Source: Paenibacillus sp. J31TS4
Lineage (GTDB): Bacteria; Bacillota; Bacilli; Paenibacillales; NBRC-103111
NCBI RefSeq assembly: GCF_018403265.1
Contig: NZ_BOSI01000002.1
Coordinates: forward strand, 186,001 to 250,000
Reading direction: 5' to 3'
DNA length: 64,000 nucleotides
Positions 52,616 to 62,268 of this stretch are shown piece after piece (position 1 is the first letter of the stretch; each line of letters begins with the position of its first letter). The notes beneath the pieces were generated by a model. It was not told where the DNA came from, did no database searches, and saw only the letters and a list, made by a program, of their open reading frames with translations. Made by a program: the position numbers and the translations under genes.

Positions 52616-53989
52616 ATGAACGAAGAGAACCAACAGACGCAGGATGCGTTCTCCAGCTACGAGGAGGCGGTTGAATGGATTACCGGCCTTGTGCCGGTCG
52701 GCATCCGTCCGGGCCTGAAGCGCATGGAGACCATGATGGAGATGCTGGGCCATCCGGAGAGAAGGCTGCGCTTCATCCATGTCGGCGGTACCAACGGCAA
52801 GGGATCCACGTGCGCTTACCTGACCAAGGTGCTCGTGCGTGCGGGCTATGACGTAGGGACGTTCACCTCCCCGTATCTGGAGAGGTTCACGAGCCGGCTC
52901 CGGTACAATGAGAAGGATATCCCGGACGAGGATCTGCTGCGCATGGCGAACCGGGTCAAACCGATCGCCGATGAGCTGGCGCAGACCGAGCTCGGGCATC
53001 CGACGATGTTTGAGGTAACGACCGCCGTCGCTCTCCTTTACTACGGAACCGTCACCTATCCGGATTACGTCGTCTGGGAGGTCGGCCTCGGCGGCCGGCT
53101 CGACTCGACGAATATCGTCGCTCCGGTCGTCTCGGTCATTACGAATGTCGGACACGATCATATGGATGTGCTGGGAGATACGATCGAGAAGGTCGCCTTT
53201 GAGAAGGCCGGTATCATCAAGCCGGGCGTCGCGGTCGTCTCTGCGGTGGAGCAGCCCGAGGCGGTCGAGGTGCTGGAGCAGGCGTGCCGCGAGCGCAAAT
53301 GCTCGCTCTACCTGCTGGACCGGGAATTCCGCTTCGAGGCGGTTTCCTCGGAGCTGAATCGGCAGGAGTTCGATTTTGAAAGCCCGTTTCGGCGGATCGA
53401 GGGTCTCGCCATTTCGATGAACGGGTACCACCAGTACAAGAACGCGGCTGTCGCCGTCATGGTGCTGGAGGTGCTTCGTCAATACTACGCGCTGCTCGTC
53501 GAGGACGAGGATCTGAATGCGGCGCTCTATGAGACGCAGTGGCCGGGACGGCTCGAGATGATCGGAGAGAACCCGCGCATTCTAATCGACGGGGCTCATA
53601 ATCCGGAAGGGGCGGAGATGCTCGCCGACGCGATCGGGACGACGTATCCGCACGACAAGGTCCATCTCATGATGGGCATGCTGGCGACCAAGGAGCATTC
53701 GGGTTATTTGAAGCATATACTGGCGGTAGTCGACACCCTCGTCATCACCGAGCCCGATTTTCGCAAGAAGATGGACGCGGAGAAGCTTGCCGAGCTGGCG
53801 CGCAGCATGGCGGAGGAGGCAAACCGGCAGATCGAGATCGTCGTGGAGCCCGATTGGAAGCAGGCGCTGGCGCGGCTCAAAGCGCAGACGGGTCCGGACG
53901 ATCTAGCCGTCGTCTCCGGTACGCTGTACCTGATTTCCGATGTCCGCTCATGGGTTATCAATCGAACCGATTCTGAAAAAGGTTGGTGA
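52616..53989 (+). CDS. folC: Folylpolyglutamate synthase / dihydrofolate synthase
   Basis: A 457-aa Mur-ligase-like enzyme that adds glutamate to folates. The ATP P-loop is HVGGTNGKGST; TSPYLERFTSRLRYN and GHDHMDVLGDT are family motifs, and the C-terminal domain carries LIDGAHNPEGAEML. I chose the ATG at 52616, 9 bp from AAAGGG; the ATG at 52607 directly abuts that site. murC begins 7 bp after its stop. Confidence 0.96.
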   Translation: MNEENQQTQDAFSSYEEAVEWITGLVPVGIRPGLKRMETMMEMLGHPERRLRFIHVGGTNGKGSTCAYLTKVLVRAGYDVGTFTSPYLERFTSRLRYNEKDIPDEDLLRMANRVKPIADELAQTELGHPTMFEVTTAVALLYYGTVTYPDYVVWEVGLGGRLDSTNIVAPVVSVITNVGHDHMDVLGDTIEKVAFEKAGIIKPGVAVVSAVEQPEAVEVLEQACRERKCSLYLLDREFRFEAVSSELNRQEFDFESPFRRIEGLAISMNGYHQYKNAAVAVMVLEVLRQYYALLVEDEDLNAALYETQWPGRLEMIGENPRILIDGAHNPEGAEMLADAIGTTYPHDKVHLMMGMLATKEHSGYLKHILAVVDTLVITEPDFRKKMDAEKLAELARSMAEEANRQIEIVVEPDWKQALARLKAQTGPDDLAVVSGTLYLISDVRSWVINRTDSEKGW

Positions 53990-53996
53990 GCAGCTC

Positions 53997-55376
53997 TTGA
54001 ATACGGCGGAACGCGTTCATTTTATCGGAATCGGCGGGTATGGCATGAGCGCTATCGCGAAGGTCATGCTCGAGATGGGGTACCGAGTGTCGGGGTCCGA
54101 CCTGGCCCGGCAGGAGCTGACCGAGAAGCTGGCGGCCAAGGGTGCAGAGGTTTTCATCGGTCATGAGGCCGACCAGGTGCGCGGGGCGGATCTGGTCGTC
54201 TACTCGACGGCGCTTAGCAAGGACAACGTGGAGATGAAGCAGGCCGAGCAGCTGGGCATCCCGATTCTGCACCGGGCCCAGATGCTGGCGCGGCTCATGA
54301 ACGAGCGCAGAGGAGTCGCGGTTGCCGGGGCGCACGGCAAGACGACGACCTCCTCCATGATCGCGCTGGTGATGGAGAAGTGCGGGCAGGACCCGACCTA
54401 CATTATCGGCGGCGAGATTATGAATCTCGGGAATAACGCCAAAGCGGGCAAGGGCGAGTACGTGGTAGCGGAGGCCGACGAGAGCGACGGCTCCTTCCTC
54501 CAGTACCATCCGCATCTGGCCATTGTCAATAATATAGAAGCGGACCATCTGGAGAATTATGAGGGAGACTTCGGCAAGCTGAAAGAGGCGTATGCCCAGT
54601 TCCTCAGCCAGGTGAGGGAGGGCGGCAAGGCCGTCATCTGTCTGGATGACGACAATCTGCGCGAGCTTCGTCCGCATATCCGCAGCGAGGTGATCACCTT
54701 CGGCCTGACGCCGGAGGCGGATTACTGCGCAACCGCTATCCGGCTGGGGGATCGGACGGTTTCGTTCGACGTTCAGCGCGGTGGCGAGCCGCTCGGCACG
54801 ATGACTCTGTCTGTTCCGGGCAAGCACAACGTCTACAATGCGCTGGCGACGCTGGTCGCCTGCATGGAGGCGGGTCTCTCGTTCGGCGAGGTCTCTGAGG
54901 CGATTCGGGAGTTCCGCGGGGCGAAGCGGCGGTTTCAGGTGCTGGGCGACGTCGAGGACATTCTCGTCATCGATGATTACGCCCATCATCCGACTGAGAT
55001 CGAGGCGACGATCAGCGCCGCCAAGGCGACCGGCAAACGGATCGTGGCGGTGTTCCAGCCGCAGCGGTACACACGGACGTTCTTCCTGTTCGAACAATTC
55101 AGCCGCGCCTTCGCCGGGGCGGATGAAGTCATCATCACCGATATTTACAGTCCGGCCGGCGAAGCGCAGATCGAGGGCGTCTCGTCCGAGCGGCTCGTGG
55201 AGCTCATCCGCAAGAATAGCAACCCGCGTGTCCGCTACGTGCCGACCAAGGAACAGGTCCAGGAGGAGCTGACCGGCAGTGTGAAGCCGGGCGATCTCGT
55301 CCTCACGATGGGGGCAGGAGATATCTGGAAGACCGCCGCCGGGCTTGTCGAGCAGCTCAAGCGGCGGCAGGCGTAA
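53997..55376 (+). CDS. murC: UDP-N-acetylmuramate--L-alanine ligase
   Basis: A 459-aa enzyme that adds L-Ala to UDP-MurNAc in peptidoglycan synthesis. HFIGIGGYGMSAIA near the N-terminus binds UDP, GAHGKTTTS is the ATP P-loop, ADESDGSF and DDYAHHPTEIEA are further Mur-ligase motifs. I chose the TTG at 53997 (NTAERVHFIGIGG), with GGTGAG upstream and 7 bp after the folC stop; the in-frame ATG at 53940 lies within folC. Confidence 0.96.
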   Translation: MNTAERVHFIGIGGYGMSAIAKVMLEMGYRVSGSDLARQELTEKLAAKGAEVFIGHEADQVRGADLVVYSTALSKDNVEMKQAEQLGIPILHRAQMLARLMNERRGVAVAGAHGKTTTSSMIALVMEKCGQDPTYIIGGEIMNLGNNAKAGKGEYVVAEADESDGSFLQYHPHLAIVNNIEADHLENYEGDFGKLKEAYAQFLSQVREGGKAVICLDDDNLRELRPHIRSEVITFGLTPEADYCATAIRLGDRTVSFDVQRGGEPLGTMTLSVPGKHNVYNALATLVACMEAGLSFGEVSEAIREFRGAKRRFQVLGDVEDILVIDDYAHHPTEIEATISAAKATGKRIVAVFQPQRYTRTFFLFEQFSRAFAGADEVIITDIYSPAGEAQIEGVSSERLVELIRKNSNPRVRYVPTKEQVQEELTGSVKPGDLVLTMGAGDIWKTAAGLVEQLKRRQA

Positions 55377-55590
55377 TGGGGCAGCCATTGATGCGGTACG
55401 CATACGGCGGTACGGCTCCTGCGGAGGTACCGCTCTTCACGGGGCGGAAAGCGGGAGGAAGCGGGGCGGCATCCGGCTGTTAGAGACGTGACCGCCGACC
55501 CGTTTGCCGGGTACTGGCTGCCGGCCTCCACCGCGGAGGGACAGCTGCGTTCCGGAGGGCGTTTGTCTTCCTTTTGAACGGGTCCTGACT
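55377..55590 (+). other. Spacer between murC and its terminator
   Basis: About 210 bp, GC-rich, with no ORF having a ribosome site; followed by the terminator at 55591-55631. Confidence 0.5.
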
Positions 55591-55631
55591 AACCTTGGCG
55601 TTCTTCTTCGGAAGAGCGCCGAGGTTTTTTT
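55591..55631 (+). terminator. Terminator of folC-murC
   Basis: AACCTTGGCGTTCTTC paired with GAAGAGCGCCGAGGTT around a TTCG loop, with G-U pairs, then seven T residues. Confidence 0.9.
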
Positions 55632-55703
55632 GCGGACAAGGGGTCTACTTTCCTCCGCTCCTTCATACAGTGGTAATAACCATGTGGACAAGGGGCGAAG
55701 AAG

Positions 55704-57068
55704 ATGAACAAAGTACGCATTACCTACCGGCTGAGCCAGGAGCGGCAGACGCCGCAGGCAGTTCACGGACGCGACGCTTCGGAACACCCTTCCTATACAA
55801 AAGCGAACCAGCCTCAAGCTGGCCCTCGTGCCACGGAGGGAGAATGGATGCCGATGGGCGACGCGCCCGAGCCGTCCAAAATCATTCCTTTGCGGCGGGA
55901 CGAGTTCCAGATCGTCGATCAGCCCGCCGAGGATTGGGGGACGCCGGACGGCTACGGCGGCTGGTCCGCGGCGTTCGATGCCGAGACCGAGCGGATCGAG
56001 CGGCTGATTCGGGGCTCCGGAGGGAGAACCCGGAGCCGGTCTCCCGAAGAAGGGGAGCACGAGAGGTTCCAGCCGAACGGAGAGACCGGTTACTATCCGA
56101 ACGGTCCCGATACGGCGTGGGGCGACCTCTACGAGCCGTCGTCGGGCTATGTCCGGCATACGAAGACGCCATGGCTCAAGGTTTCCGCCTCCGTAGCGGG
56201 TGCCGTGGTGACGGGAGTGCTGCTTGGCTTTTTCGTTCTCTCCTGGTTCGACGGCCGCACCGAGCCTGCCCCGTCTCCCAGCACGCAGGCCGGGGAGAAC
56301 GCCGCGGCCGTGACCGGCAAAGAGCCGGCCGCGGGCAAGGATGTCGCGGCGGGCGCCAAGACAGCCGATCCTCAGGCGTCCGCCGGCGCGGGTGCCCAGC
56401 AGGCGGCAGGCACCTCCGCTTCCGGCGGGACGGCGGCCGCAGCGTCGATTCCGGCTAGGACGTATTCGGTTCTGCAGAACGGCGGCTTCGCTAGCGCCCA
56501 AGGGGCCGAGACGGCCCAGGCGGAGCTGAAGAAGAAAGGCTACGCCTCCGCCACCGAGCAGGCCGAAAAGCACTATGTCTATGCCGGTGTGTTCACCAAC
56601 CGGGACGAGGCGACGGCGCTCGGCAAGCAGCTTCAGGCCAAAAACGTCGAGATCTATGTGAAGACTTACTCGCTTCCGGCGCTGAGCCAGGTAGCTTGGA
56701 CGGGCAAGACGGAAGGGCTGCAGACGTATTTGGCCCAGTCCGATTCCCTCGTCCAGATGATCAGCGGCATCACGGCGGTTCATCTCGAGGAGGCGAAGCC
56801 GACGCCGATCGGCGACGGCACCGTGGCGAGCCTCAAGACGTCCCACGAAGCATGGACGGCATCCGCGAACGCGGTGGCCCAGGCGGCGCCGGAGGGCGCG
56901 AAGCCGCTCGTGCAGCAAATGAATGCGGCGATGAACACGGCGAAGAAGTCGGTCGACGAATACAAGAAAAACCCGTCGGCCGCCATGATGTGGGAAGCGC
57001 AGAACGGCCTGATCCAATTCGTCGTGGCGGAGAGAGCGCTGCTGCAGAAGCTTGGCGGGACTCAGTAA
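55704..57068 (+). CDS. SPOR-domain membrane protein
   Basis: A 454-aa protein. The first 155 residues are charged and cytoplasmic, followed by one transmembrane helix (about 159-181), an Ala/Gly/Pro-rich linker (185-248), and a SPOR domain (about 252-325, YSVLQNGGFASAQGAETAQAEL and YVYAGVFTNRDEATALGKQL). SPOR domains bind denuded glycan strands at division septa and in the spore cortex. The remaining 125 residues are helical and unrecognised. ATG 55704 follows GGGGCGAAGAAG. It lies between murC and the cell-shape cluster; a role in septation or engulfment is inferred. Confidence 0.88.
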   Translation: MNKVRITYRLSQERQTPQAVHGRDASEHPSYTKANQPQAGPRATEGEWMPMGDAPEPSKIIPLRRDEFQIVDQPAEDWGTPDGYGGWSAAFDAETERIERLIRGSGGRTRSRSPEEGEHERFQPNGETGYYPNGPDTAWGDLYEPSSGYVRHTKTPWLKVSASVAGAVVTGVLLGFFVLSWFDGRTEPAPSPSTQAGENAAAVTGKEPAAGKDVAAGAKTADPQASAGAGAQQAAGTSASGGTAAAASIPARTYSVLQNGGFASAQGAETAQAELKKKGYASATEQAEKHYVYAGVFTNRDEATALGKQLQAKNVEIYVKTYSLPALSQVAWTGKTEGLQTYLAQSDSLVQMISGITAVHLEEAKPTPIGDGTVASLKTSHEAWTASANAVAQAAPEGAKPLVQQMNAAMNTAKKSVDEYKKNPSAAMMWEAQNGLIQFVVAERALLQKLGGTQ

Positions 57069-57134
57069 CTCTGCAGCAGTTGGCGCCCCTGGACACCGAG
57101 AGCTCATTCCGAATGCCAATTCGAATGCCGATCC

Positions 57135-57160
57135 AAGAGCGGACAGCCGCTCTTTTTTTT
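57135..57160 (+). terminator. Terminator of the SPOR-domain gene
   Basis: AAGAGCGG/CCGCTCTT 8-bp stem with a 4-nt loop, then six T residues. Confidence 0.9.
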
Positions 57161-57274
57161 GCCCGATTCGGCGGGCTGGGAAGAAAGCAAGGGCAGGAAG
57201 CGCTTCCATACACCGGAATGAACCGCTTCGGTTCGACAGCGTTCCCGCCGGCAGGACAAACTTTCGCAGGTTCG

Positions 57275-57311
57275 TTGTATTGACTTCGGTTAACCCGTAT
57301 AATATGGGTTA
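57275..57311 (+). promoter_or_regulatory. Promoter with flanking dyad for the DUF4321 gene
   Basis: TTGTAT, a 17-bp spacer and a perfect TATAAT (57298-57303). TAACCC (57291-57296) and GGGTTA (57306-57311) form a dyad whose 9-bp centre contains the -10, the layout of a repressor operator. Confidence 0.6.
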
Positions 57312-57348
57312 GGTTTCGCATTCTTTCCTAATAAGGAATGTCCCATTG

Positions 57349-57591
57349 ATGAAAAAGAACAATTTGACCCTGATTTTGTTCGTCCTGATCGGGCTGCTTG
57401 CCGGCTCGATTCTGGGTGAATGGCTGGCGCCCGTGCAGGGCCTGTCCTTTCTGACAAAATCCGCGCAGCTGACTTGGCAGCCCAAGGCAGACCTTCAGAT
57501 TATAGCCTATAACCTGGATATCCTAATAAAAGTAAACATGCTCAGCATCGCCGGCATTGCCGCGGCGATTTGGCTGTATCGCAAGCTGTAG
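57349..57591 (+). CDS. DUF4321 small membrane protein
   Basis: An 80-aa protein with two membrane helices (about 5-24 and 60-77) separated by an external loop with a short beta-like stretch. FVLIGLLAGSILGEWL is the DUF4321 signature. In many Firmicutes it sits next to maf and the mre/min cluster, as here; its function is unknown. The ATG at 57349 has AAGGA 11 bp upstream; a TTG codon just before it is less likely. maf follows. Confidence 0.88.
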   Translation: MKKNNLTLILFVLIGLLAGSILGEWLAPVQGLSFLTKSAQLTWQPKADLQIIAYNLDILIKVNMLSIAGIAAAIWLYRKL

Positions 57592-57645
57592 CGCGGGAGT
57601 GCTTGGCGCCGACGGCTCAGCTGACCAACACAGGAGGGTACCGAC

Positions 57646-58245
57646 TTGTCTTCTCAATCCGTTCCGCTCATTCTCGCATCCACCTCGCCGCGCAGGCGGG
57701 AGCTGCTCGGCTCCCTGGGCCTGGCCTTCGAGATCCGTCCGAGCCACGCCGACGAGAGCTTCGCGCCCGGGCTGGCCCCGGACCGCATCGTCCGGGAGCT
57801 CGCGGAGAAGAAAGCCCGCGCCGTGCTGGAGAGCATGACGGAGACGGAGCACGGGACGGTCGTCATCGGCTCCGACACGATCGTCGTGCTGGACGGCGAG
57901 GTGCTCGGCAAGCCGGCCGATCGGGCGGACGCCGCCCGCATGCTGGGCATGCTGGCCGGCCGTACGCACGAGGTATATACCGGCGTCGCCTGCCTCCAGG
58001 CGGGCACTGGGCTTTCCCGGATATTCTTTCGGCGGACGTTCGTCAAGATGAAGCCGTTCGGAGACGCGGTGATCGACCGATACATAGAGACCGGAGAACC
58101 GGGGGACAAGGCGGGCGCATATGCGATCCAGGGATTGGGCAGCACGCTCGTCGACTCGATCGAAGGCTGTTATTTTAACGTAGTCGGGCTTCCGCTCAGC
58201 CTGCTGGCTGAGCAGCTGGCCGATTTCGGCATCGAAGTCATTTGA
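57646..58245 (+). CDS. maf: Maf family nucleotide pyrophosphatase
   Basis: A 199-aa protein. LILASTSPRRRELL is the Maf substrate loop, and VVIGSDTIVVLDGEVLGKP supplies the catalytic Asp and metal site. Members hydrolyse dTTP, UTP and modified pyrimidine nucleotides, and overexpression can block septation. It starts with TTG 57646; AGGAGGG lies 7-8 bp upstream. The position before radC and mreB is the standard Firmicute order. Confidence 0.96.
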   Translation: MSSQSVPLILASTSPRRRELLGSLGLAFEIRPSHADESFAPGLAPDRIVRELAEKKARAVLESMTETEHGTVVIGSDTIVVLDGEVLGKPADRADAARMLGMLAGRTHEVYTGVACLQAGTGLSRIFFRRTFVKMKPFGDAVIDRYIETGEPGDKAGAYAIQGLGSTLVDSIEGCYFNVVGLPLSLLAEQLADFGIEVI

Positions 58246-58327
58246 CCGGATGCTTTTTTGCACGGACCGACTCAAACGGAGCTCGGATTACGAACCCATT
58301 CTTCTAGGGTAGGAAAGAAGGTAGCGG

Positions 58328-59023
58328 ATGGAGTCCATTTCGCCCAGCACCACCTTGCGCGAAATGCCCCTGGAGGAACGGCCGAGAGAGCGGATGCAGC
58401 AGGCGGGGGCCCAAGCACTCAGCAACGCTGAGCTGCTTGCGATCTTGCTTCGGACCGGCACGTACCAGGAATCGGCTGTCCTTCTCGCCCAGCGGCTGTT
58501 GAAGGAAGCGGGCTCCTTGCGCGGCCTTGTCGAGATGAGCCACGAGGAGTTGACCCGGATCAAGGGAATCGGCGCGGCCAAGGCGCTTCAGCTGAAGGCC
58601 GGCATCGAGCTCGGGAGACGTCTCGCCGCATCCTCCCCTGAGATGCGTTCTGTCATCCGCTCGCCGCACGACGTCTTTGCGCTGCTCGGAGAAGAGCTGC
58701 GCTACTTGCAAAAAGAACATTTTGTCTGTCTGTTTTTGAATACGAAGAATCAGGTTGTCGCCAGGGAGACGCTGTCCATGGGGAGCTTGAACGCTTCGAT
58801 CGTCCATCCGCGCGAAGTGTTTCTGGCCGCTATCAAGAGGAGCAGCGCCTCCCTTATCTGCGTCCACAACCATCCAAGCGGCGATCCGTCGCCGAGCCCC
58901 GAGGATATCGACATTACCCGCAGACTGGCGGATGCCGGCAGCCTGCTCGGCATCGACGTTCTGGACCACGTCATCATTGGAGATGGAACGTATTACAGTT
59001 TGAAGGAAAACGGCTGTTTATAA
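58328..59023 (+). CDS. radC: RadC-like JAB-domain protein
   Basis: A 231-aa protein: helix-hairpin-helix region (about 40-90, [19 protein letters not shown]) and a C-terminal JAB/MPN-like domain with [16 protein letters not shown], which resembles the JAMM metalloprotease motif. Despite the name, a DNA repair role is not established. The end of the gene overlaps the promoter of mreB. Confidence 0.96.
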   Translation: MESISPSTTLREMPLEERPRERMQQAGAQALSNAELLAILLRTGTYQESAVLLAQRLLKEAGSLRGLVEMSHEELTRIKGIGAAKALQLKAGIELGRRLAASSPEMRSVIRSPHDVFALLGEELRYLQKEHFVCLFLNTKNQVVARETLSMGSLNASIVHPREVFLAAIKRSSASLICVHNHPSGDPSPSPEDIDITRRLADAGSLLGIDVLDHVIIGDGTYYSLKENGCL

Positions 59024-59029
59024 TATAAT
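59000..59029 (+). promoter_or_regulatory. Sigma-A promoter of mreB
   Basis: TTGAAG, an 18-bp spacer and TATAAT (59024-59029), within the last codons of radC. An overlapping TATAAT lies at 59019-59024. Confidence 0.65.
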
Positions 59030-59069
59030 GGAAAAATGCAATTTGAGAAGCAGAGAGGGAGATTTTGCG

Positions 59070-60098
59070 ATGTTTGGAACGAAGGACCTTGGAATCGATC
59101 TGGGTACGGCCAATACCCTTGTATATGTAAAAGGAAGAGGCATTGTCGTTAGAGAACCGTCCGTAGTCGCCATGCGGACCGATACGAAGACGATCGAAGC
59201 GGTAGGCGAAGCGGCCAAGAAGATGATCGGCCGCACGCCGGGCAATATCCGCGCCGTCCGCCCGATGAAAGACGGGGTCATTGCCGACTTCGAGACGACC
59301 GCCATTATGATCAAATATTTCATCCGCCAGGCGCAGAAGCAGCGCAGCCTGTTCCAGCGCCATCCGAGCGTGATGGTTTGCGTGCCGTCGGGCATTACCG
59401 CCGTGGAGAAGCGTGCCGTTGAGGACGCGTCCCGGCAGGCCGGCGCACGCGAAGCGTTCACGATCGAAGAGCCGTTCGCCGCTGCGATCGGCGCCGACCT
59501 GCCGGTGTGGGAGCCGACGGGCAGCATGGTTGTGGATATCGGCGGAGGCACGACGGAGGTGGCCGTCATCTCGCTCGGCGGCATCGTGACGAGCAAATCG
59601 ATCCGGATCGCCGGAGACGATATGGACGAATCCATCACGCAGTACATCAAGCGGATGTACAACCTGATGATCGGGGAGCGCACCGCCGAGATGATGAAGA
59701 TCGAGATCGGCTCCGCCATGCCGATGGAGAAGGTCGAGACGATCGAGATCCGCGGCCGCGACCTCGTGAGCGGACTGCCCAAGACGATGACAGTAACGTC
59801 CGACGAGATCGCCGAGGCGCTGTCCGACACGGTCACCAACATTGTAGACGCCGTGAAAATTACATTGGAGAAGTGCCCGCCGGAACTGGCCGCCGACATC
59901 ATGGACCGCGGGATCGTACTGACCGGAGGCGGAGGACTGCTCCGCAACCTGGACAAGCTGCTGTCCCGCGAAACCGGCATGCCGGTTATGGTAGCCGAGA
60001 ACCCGCTTGACTGCGTCGCCATCGGAACGGGCCGCGCGCTGGACAACATCCACCTGTTCAAAGCCAAATCGACCGCCGGAGGCAAATCCAGACGATAA
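59070..60098 (+). CDS. mreB: Rod-shape actin homologue MreB
   Basis: A 342-aa actin-like ATPase. [10 protein letters not shown] is the phosphate-1 loop, [18 protein letters not shown] the phosphate-2 loop, and [13 protein letters not shown] part of the adenosine site. It forms membrane-bound filaments that guide cell-wall synthesis with MreC, MreD and RodA, all downstream here. The ATG at 59070 gives [12 protein letters not shown] and has GAGAGGGAG upstream, so the longer frame was rejected. Confidence 0.98.
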   Translation: MFGTKDLGIDLGTANTLVYVKGRGIVVREPSVVAMRTDTKTIEAVGEAAKKMIGRTPGNIRAVRPMKDGVIADFETTAIMIKYFIRQAQKQRSLFQRHPSVMVCVPSGITAVEKRAVEDASRQAGAREAFTIEEPFAAAIGADLPVWEPTGSMVVDIGGGTTEVAVISLGGIVTSKSIRIAGDDMDESITQYIKRMYNLMIGERTAEMMKIEIGSAMPMEKVETIEIRGRDLVSGLPKTMTVTSDEIAEALSDTVTNIVDAVKITLEKCPPELAADIMDRGIVLTGGGGLLRNLDKLLSRETGMPVMVAENPLDCVAIGTGRALDNIHLFKAKSTAGGKSRR

Positions 60099-60125
60099 AA
60101 CAAGTAGAGCGGAAGGTGGACCCGG

Positions 60126-60989
60126 TTGTTCAAGTTTATAGGGAACAAAAAAATACTGGTTCTGTTGCTCTCCTTGATCGTTTTCGTCGCCCTGATGGGG
60201 TTCACGCTTGCCAAACGGGAAAAACTGTCCTGGCCGGAAAAATTCATCAAAGATACGGTTACCTGGACGCAGAGTCTCTTCTATCGGCCTGCCGGAGCAG
60301 TAGCGGGCTTCTTCGGAGACATCCGGGACATGAGCATCCTCTATGAGGAGAACAAGGCCTTGAAGATGACGCTGTCCAGCTACGCCAGAGACACGATGCG
60401 GCTGAACGAGCTGGAGGCACAGAACAAGAGTCTGAAGGAACTGCTGAACTTTACCGAGAGGCAGAAGAATGCCGATAACTACAAGTATCACGTCGCCGAG
60501 GTTATCTCGATGAGCCCGGACCCGTTTACCAATACGGTCAACATCAACCTGGGCGGACGTGACGGCCTGAAGGAGAATATGGCGGTCATCTCCGTCAAAG
60601 GGCTGATCGGCCGGATCGACAAGGTCTCCGAGTTTACGTCCACCGTTCAGCTCCTAACCGAGATCGACGACACGAACAACACCTCCAAGGCAATAGCAGC
60701 AACGGTTAAGGACAAGGAGAACCAGTCGTTCGGGATCATTCAGAATTACGACCGCGAACAGAAAAAGCTGATCATGACCAACATCGAAACGACGGATCCG
60801 CTCCAGGTCGGAGATACCGTCATCACCTCCGGCATGGGTCTCGTATTCCCAAAAGGGATCGAGATCGGCAAGGTCGTCGCCAAGGAGGTCGGCGAGTTCG
60901 GAATCAACTACAAGGCGACGATCGAACCTTCCGCTACGTTCCGCCATCTGTCCGAGGTGCTGGTCGTGGAAGTGCCGGGGGTGGGATAA
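60126..60989 (+). CDS. mreC: Rod-shape determining protein MreC
   Basis: A 287-aa bitopic protein: one N-terminal membrane helix (about 9-28), a coiled coil (about 70-112, ILYEENKALKMTLSSYARD and MRLNELEAQNKSLKELL) and a periplasm-side beta domain (VISMSPDPFTNTVNINLGG, GLIGRIDKVS, VITSGMGLVFPKGIEIGKV). It is a scaffold of the elongation machinery. It starts with TTG 60126, preceded by GGAAGGTGG. Confidence 0.96.
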   Translation: MFKFIGNKKILVLLLSLIVFVALMGFTLAKREKLSWPEKFIKDTVTWTQSLFYRPAGAVAGFFGDIRDMSILYEENKALKMTLSSYARDTMRLNELEAQNKSLKELLNFTERQKNADNYKYHVAEVISMSPDPFTNTVNINLGGRDGLKENMAVISVKGLIGRIDKVSEFTSTVQLLTEIDDTNNTSKAIAATVKDKENQSFGIIQNYDREQKKLIMTNIETTDPLQVGDTVITSGMGLVFPKGIEIGKVVAKEVGEFGINYKATIEPSATFRHLSEVLVVEVPGVG

Positions 60990-60992
60990 CGC

Positions 60993-61520
60993 ATGCAGCG
61001 CAACGGACTTGCGTTAACGGCCTTCGTGCTCTTCCTGTTGGAAGGAACGCTGGCCAAGTGGATCATCCCCGCCTCCTGGCAGACGGATGTCGTGGTGGCT
61101 CCGCATCTTGTCCTCGTCTTCATCCTTTATATTAGTATTTTCATCGGCCGGCGCCAGGGACTGTTTTACGGTCTTGGCTTCGGTCTGCTGCATGATATCG
61201 TCTATTACGGTCCAATGATCGGACCGTACACGCTGACGATGGCGGCCTCCGCCTATTTGACGGGGCTGATCGCATCCCGCTCGCGAGGGCAAATTCTGAC
61301 GACGCTGTTTTTCGTCGTCGTCGGCAATCTGGTCTTCGAGTGGATGATCTACGGCATCTACCGCGTCTACCAGGTTACCCACACGGACGTCGAGTGGGTG
61401 TTCTCCCGGCTTATCCTGCCGAGCGTGCTGTTCAATCTGCTGTTCTCCCTGGCCGTCTACATACCGGTCCGCAGATTGTTCGACTGGCTGCACGGCATCA
61501 AACGGGATGCCACGCAGTAA
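60993..61520 (+). CDS. mreD: Rod-shape determining protein MreD
   Basis: A 175-aa membrane protein with about five helices (HLVLVFILYISIFIGRRQGLFYGLGFGLLHDI and others). It follows mreC after 3 bp, so it is translated with it. It is a part of the elongasome between MreC and RodA/PBP2. Confidence 0.93.
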   Translation: MQRNGLALTAFVLFLLEGTLAKWIIPASWQTDVVVAPHLVLVFILYISIFIGRRQGLFYGLGFGLLHDIVYYGPMIGPYTLTMAASAYLTGLIASRSRGQILTTLFFVVVGNLVFEWMIYGIYRVYQVTHTDVEWVFSRLILPSVLFNLLFSLAVYIPVRRLFDWLHGIKRDATQ

Positions 61521-61584
61521 GAGAAGGCTTCCTCGCGGAGCCGCTCTGTCGCCGGGCTTATCAAGCAGGGGGTACGTAAACAAA

Positions 61585-62244
61585 ATGACTGCTGCCAAAC
61601 ATCATGTTACGATAAAAGGGACGAAGGACGGGCTCGTGTTCGTGTTGGATGACACCTGCCGGTTCAGCGAGCTGCTAGGCGAGCTGAAGCACAAGCTGGA
61701 GACGACCCACCAGCAGATCCTGACGGGGCCGCTGATCCACGTGCAGATCAAGCTCGGCGGCCGTATCTTGAACGAAGCGGACAAGGAAGAGATCCGCGAG
61801 CTGATCGGCTGCCGCGGCAACCTCGTCATCCAGTCGATCGAAACGGACGGCGAGCCGCCTGTCCCGAAAGCATGGCTCGAGAACCATATCAAGGTCATTC
61901 GGGGCATTGTCCGCTCCGGACAGACGCTCAGGGAGGACGAAAGCCTGCTGCTGATCGGGGATGTCAATCCGGGCGGCTCGGTACTCTCCACCGGAGACAT
62001 CTACATACTCGGCTCGCTGCGCGGCATGGCACACGCAGGAATCGAGGGGGACGAGCAGGCGGTGATTGCCGCGTCCCATCTGCGGCCGACCCAGCTGAGA
62101 ATAGCGGAGATCGTCAGCCGGCCGCCGGACGAATGGGGCATCGGCGAAGCCTTTATGGAATTCGCGTATATACGCAATGGAGTTATGGAAATTGATACGA
62201 TCAATCACTTTCACCGGCTGCGTCCGGAGCGCGGGAAAGGTTGA
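61585..62244 (+). CDS. minC: Septum-site determining protein MinC
   Basis: A 219-aa inhibitor of FtsZ assembly. The N-terminal domain (1-100) is HVTIKGTKDGLVFVLDD...; the C-terminal beta-helix domain has VIRGIVRSGQTL, LLIGDVNPGGSVLSTGDIYILGSLRGMAHAG, which bind FtsZ and MinD. The ATG at 61585 (MTAAKHH) is the natural start; the earlier in-frame TG start overlaps mreD. AGGGGG lies about 12 bp upstream. Confidence 0.95.
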   Translation: MTAAKHHVTIKGTKDGLVFVLDDTCRFSELLGELKHKLETTHQQILTGPLIHVQIKLGGRILNEADKEEIRELIGCRGNLVIQSIETDGEPPVPKAWLENHIKVIRGIVRSGQTLREDESLLLIGDVNPGGSVLSTGDIYILGSLRGMAHAGIEGDEQAVIAASHLRPTQLRIAEIVSRPPDEWGIGEAFMEFAYIRNGVMEIDTINHFHRLRPERGKG

Positions 62245-62268
62245 GCGAGCGGGATGGGGAGTGTACGC

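Noticed and set aside
55437-57209. A 590-codon minus-strand frame opposite the SPOR-domain gene
   Set aside because: Arg/Gly-rich shadow without a ribosome site; the plus-strand gene has a membrane helix and SPOR motif.
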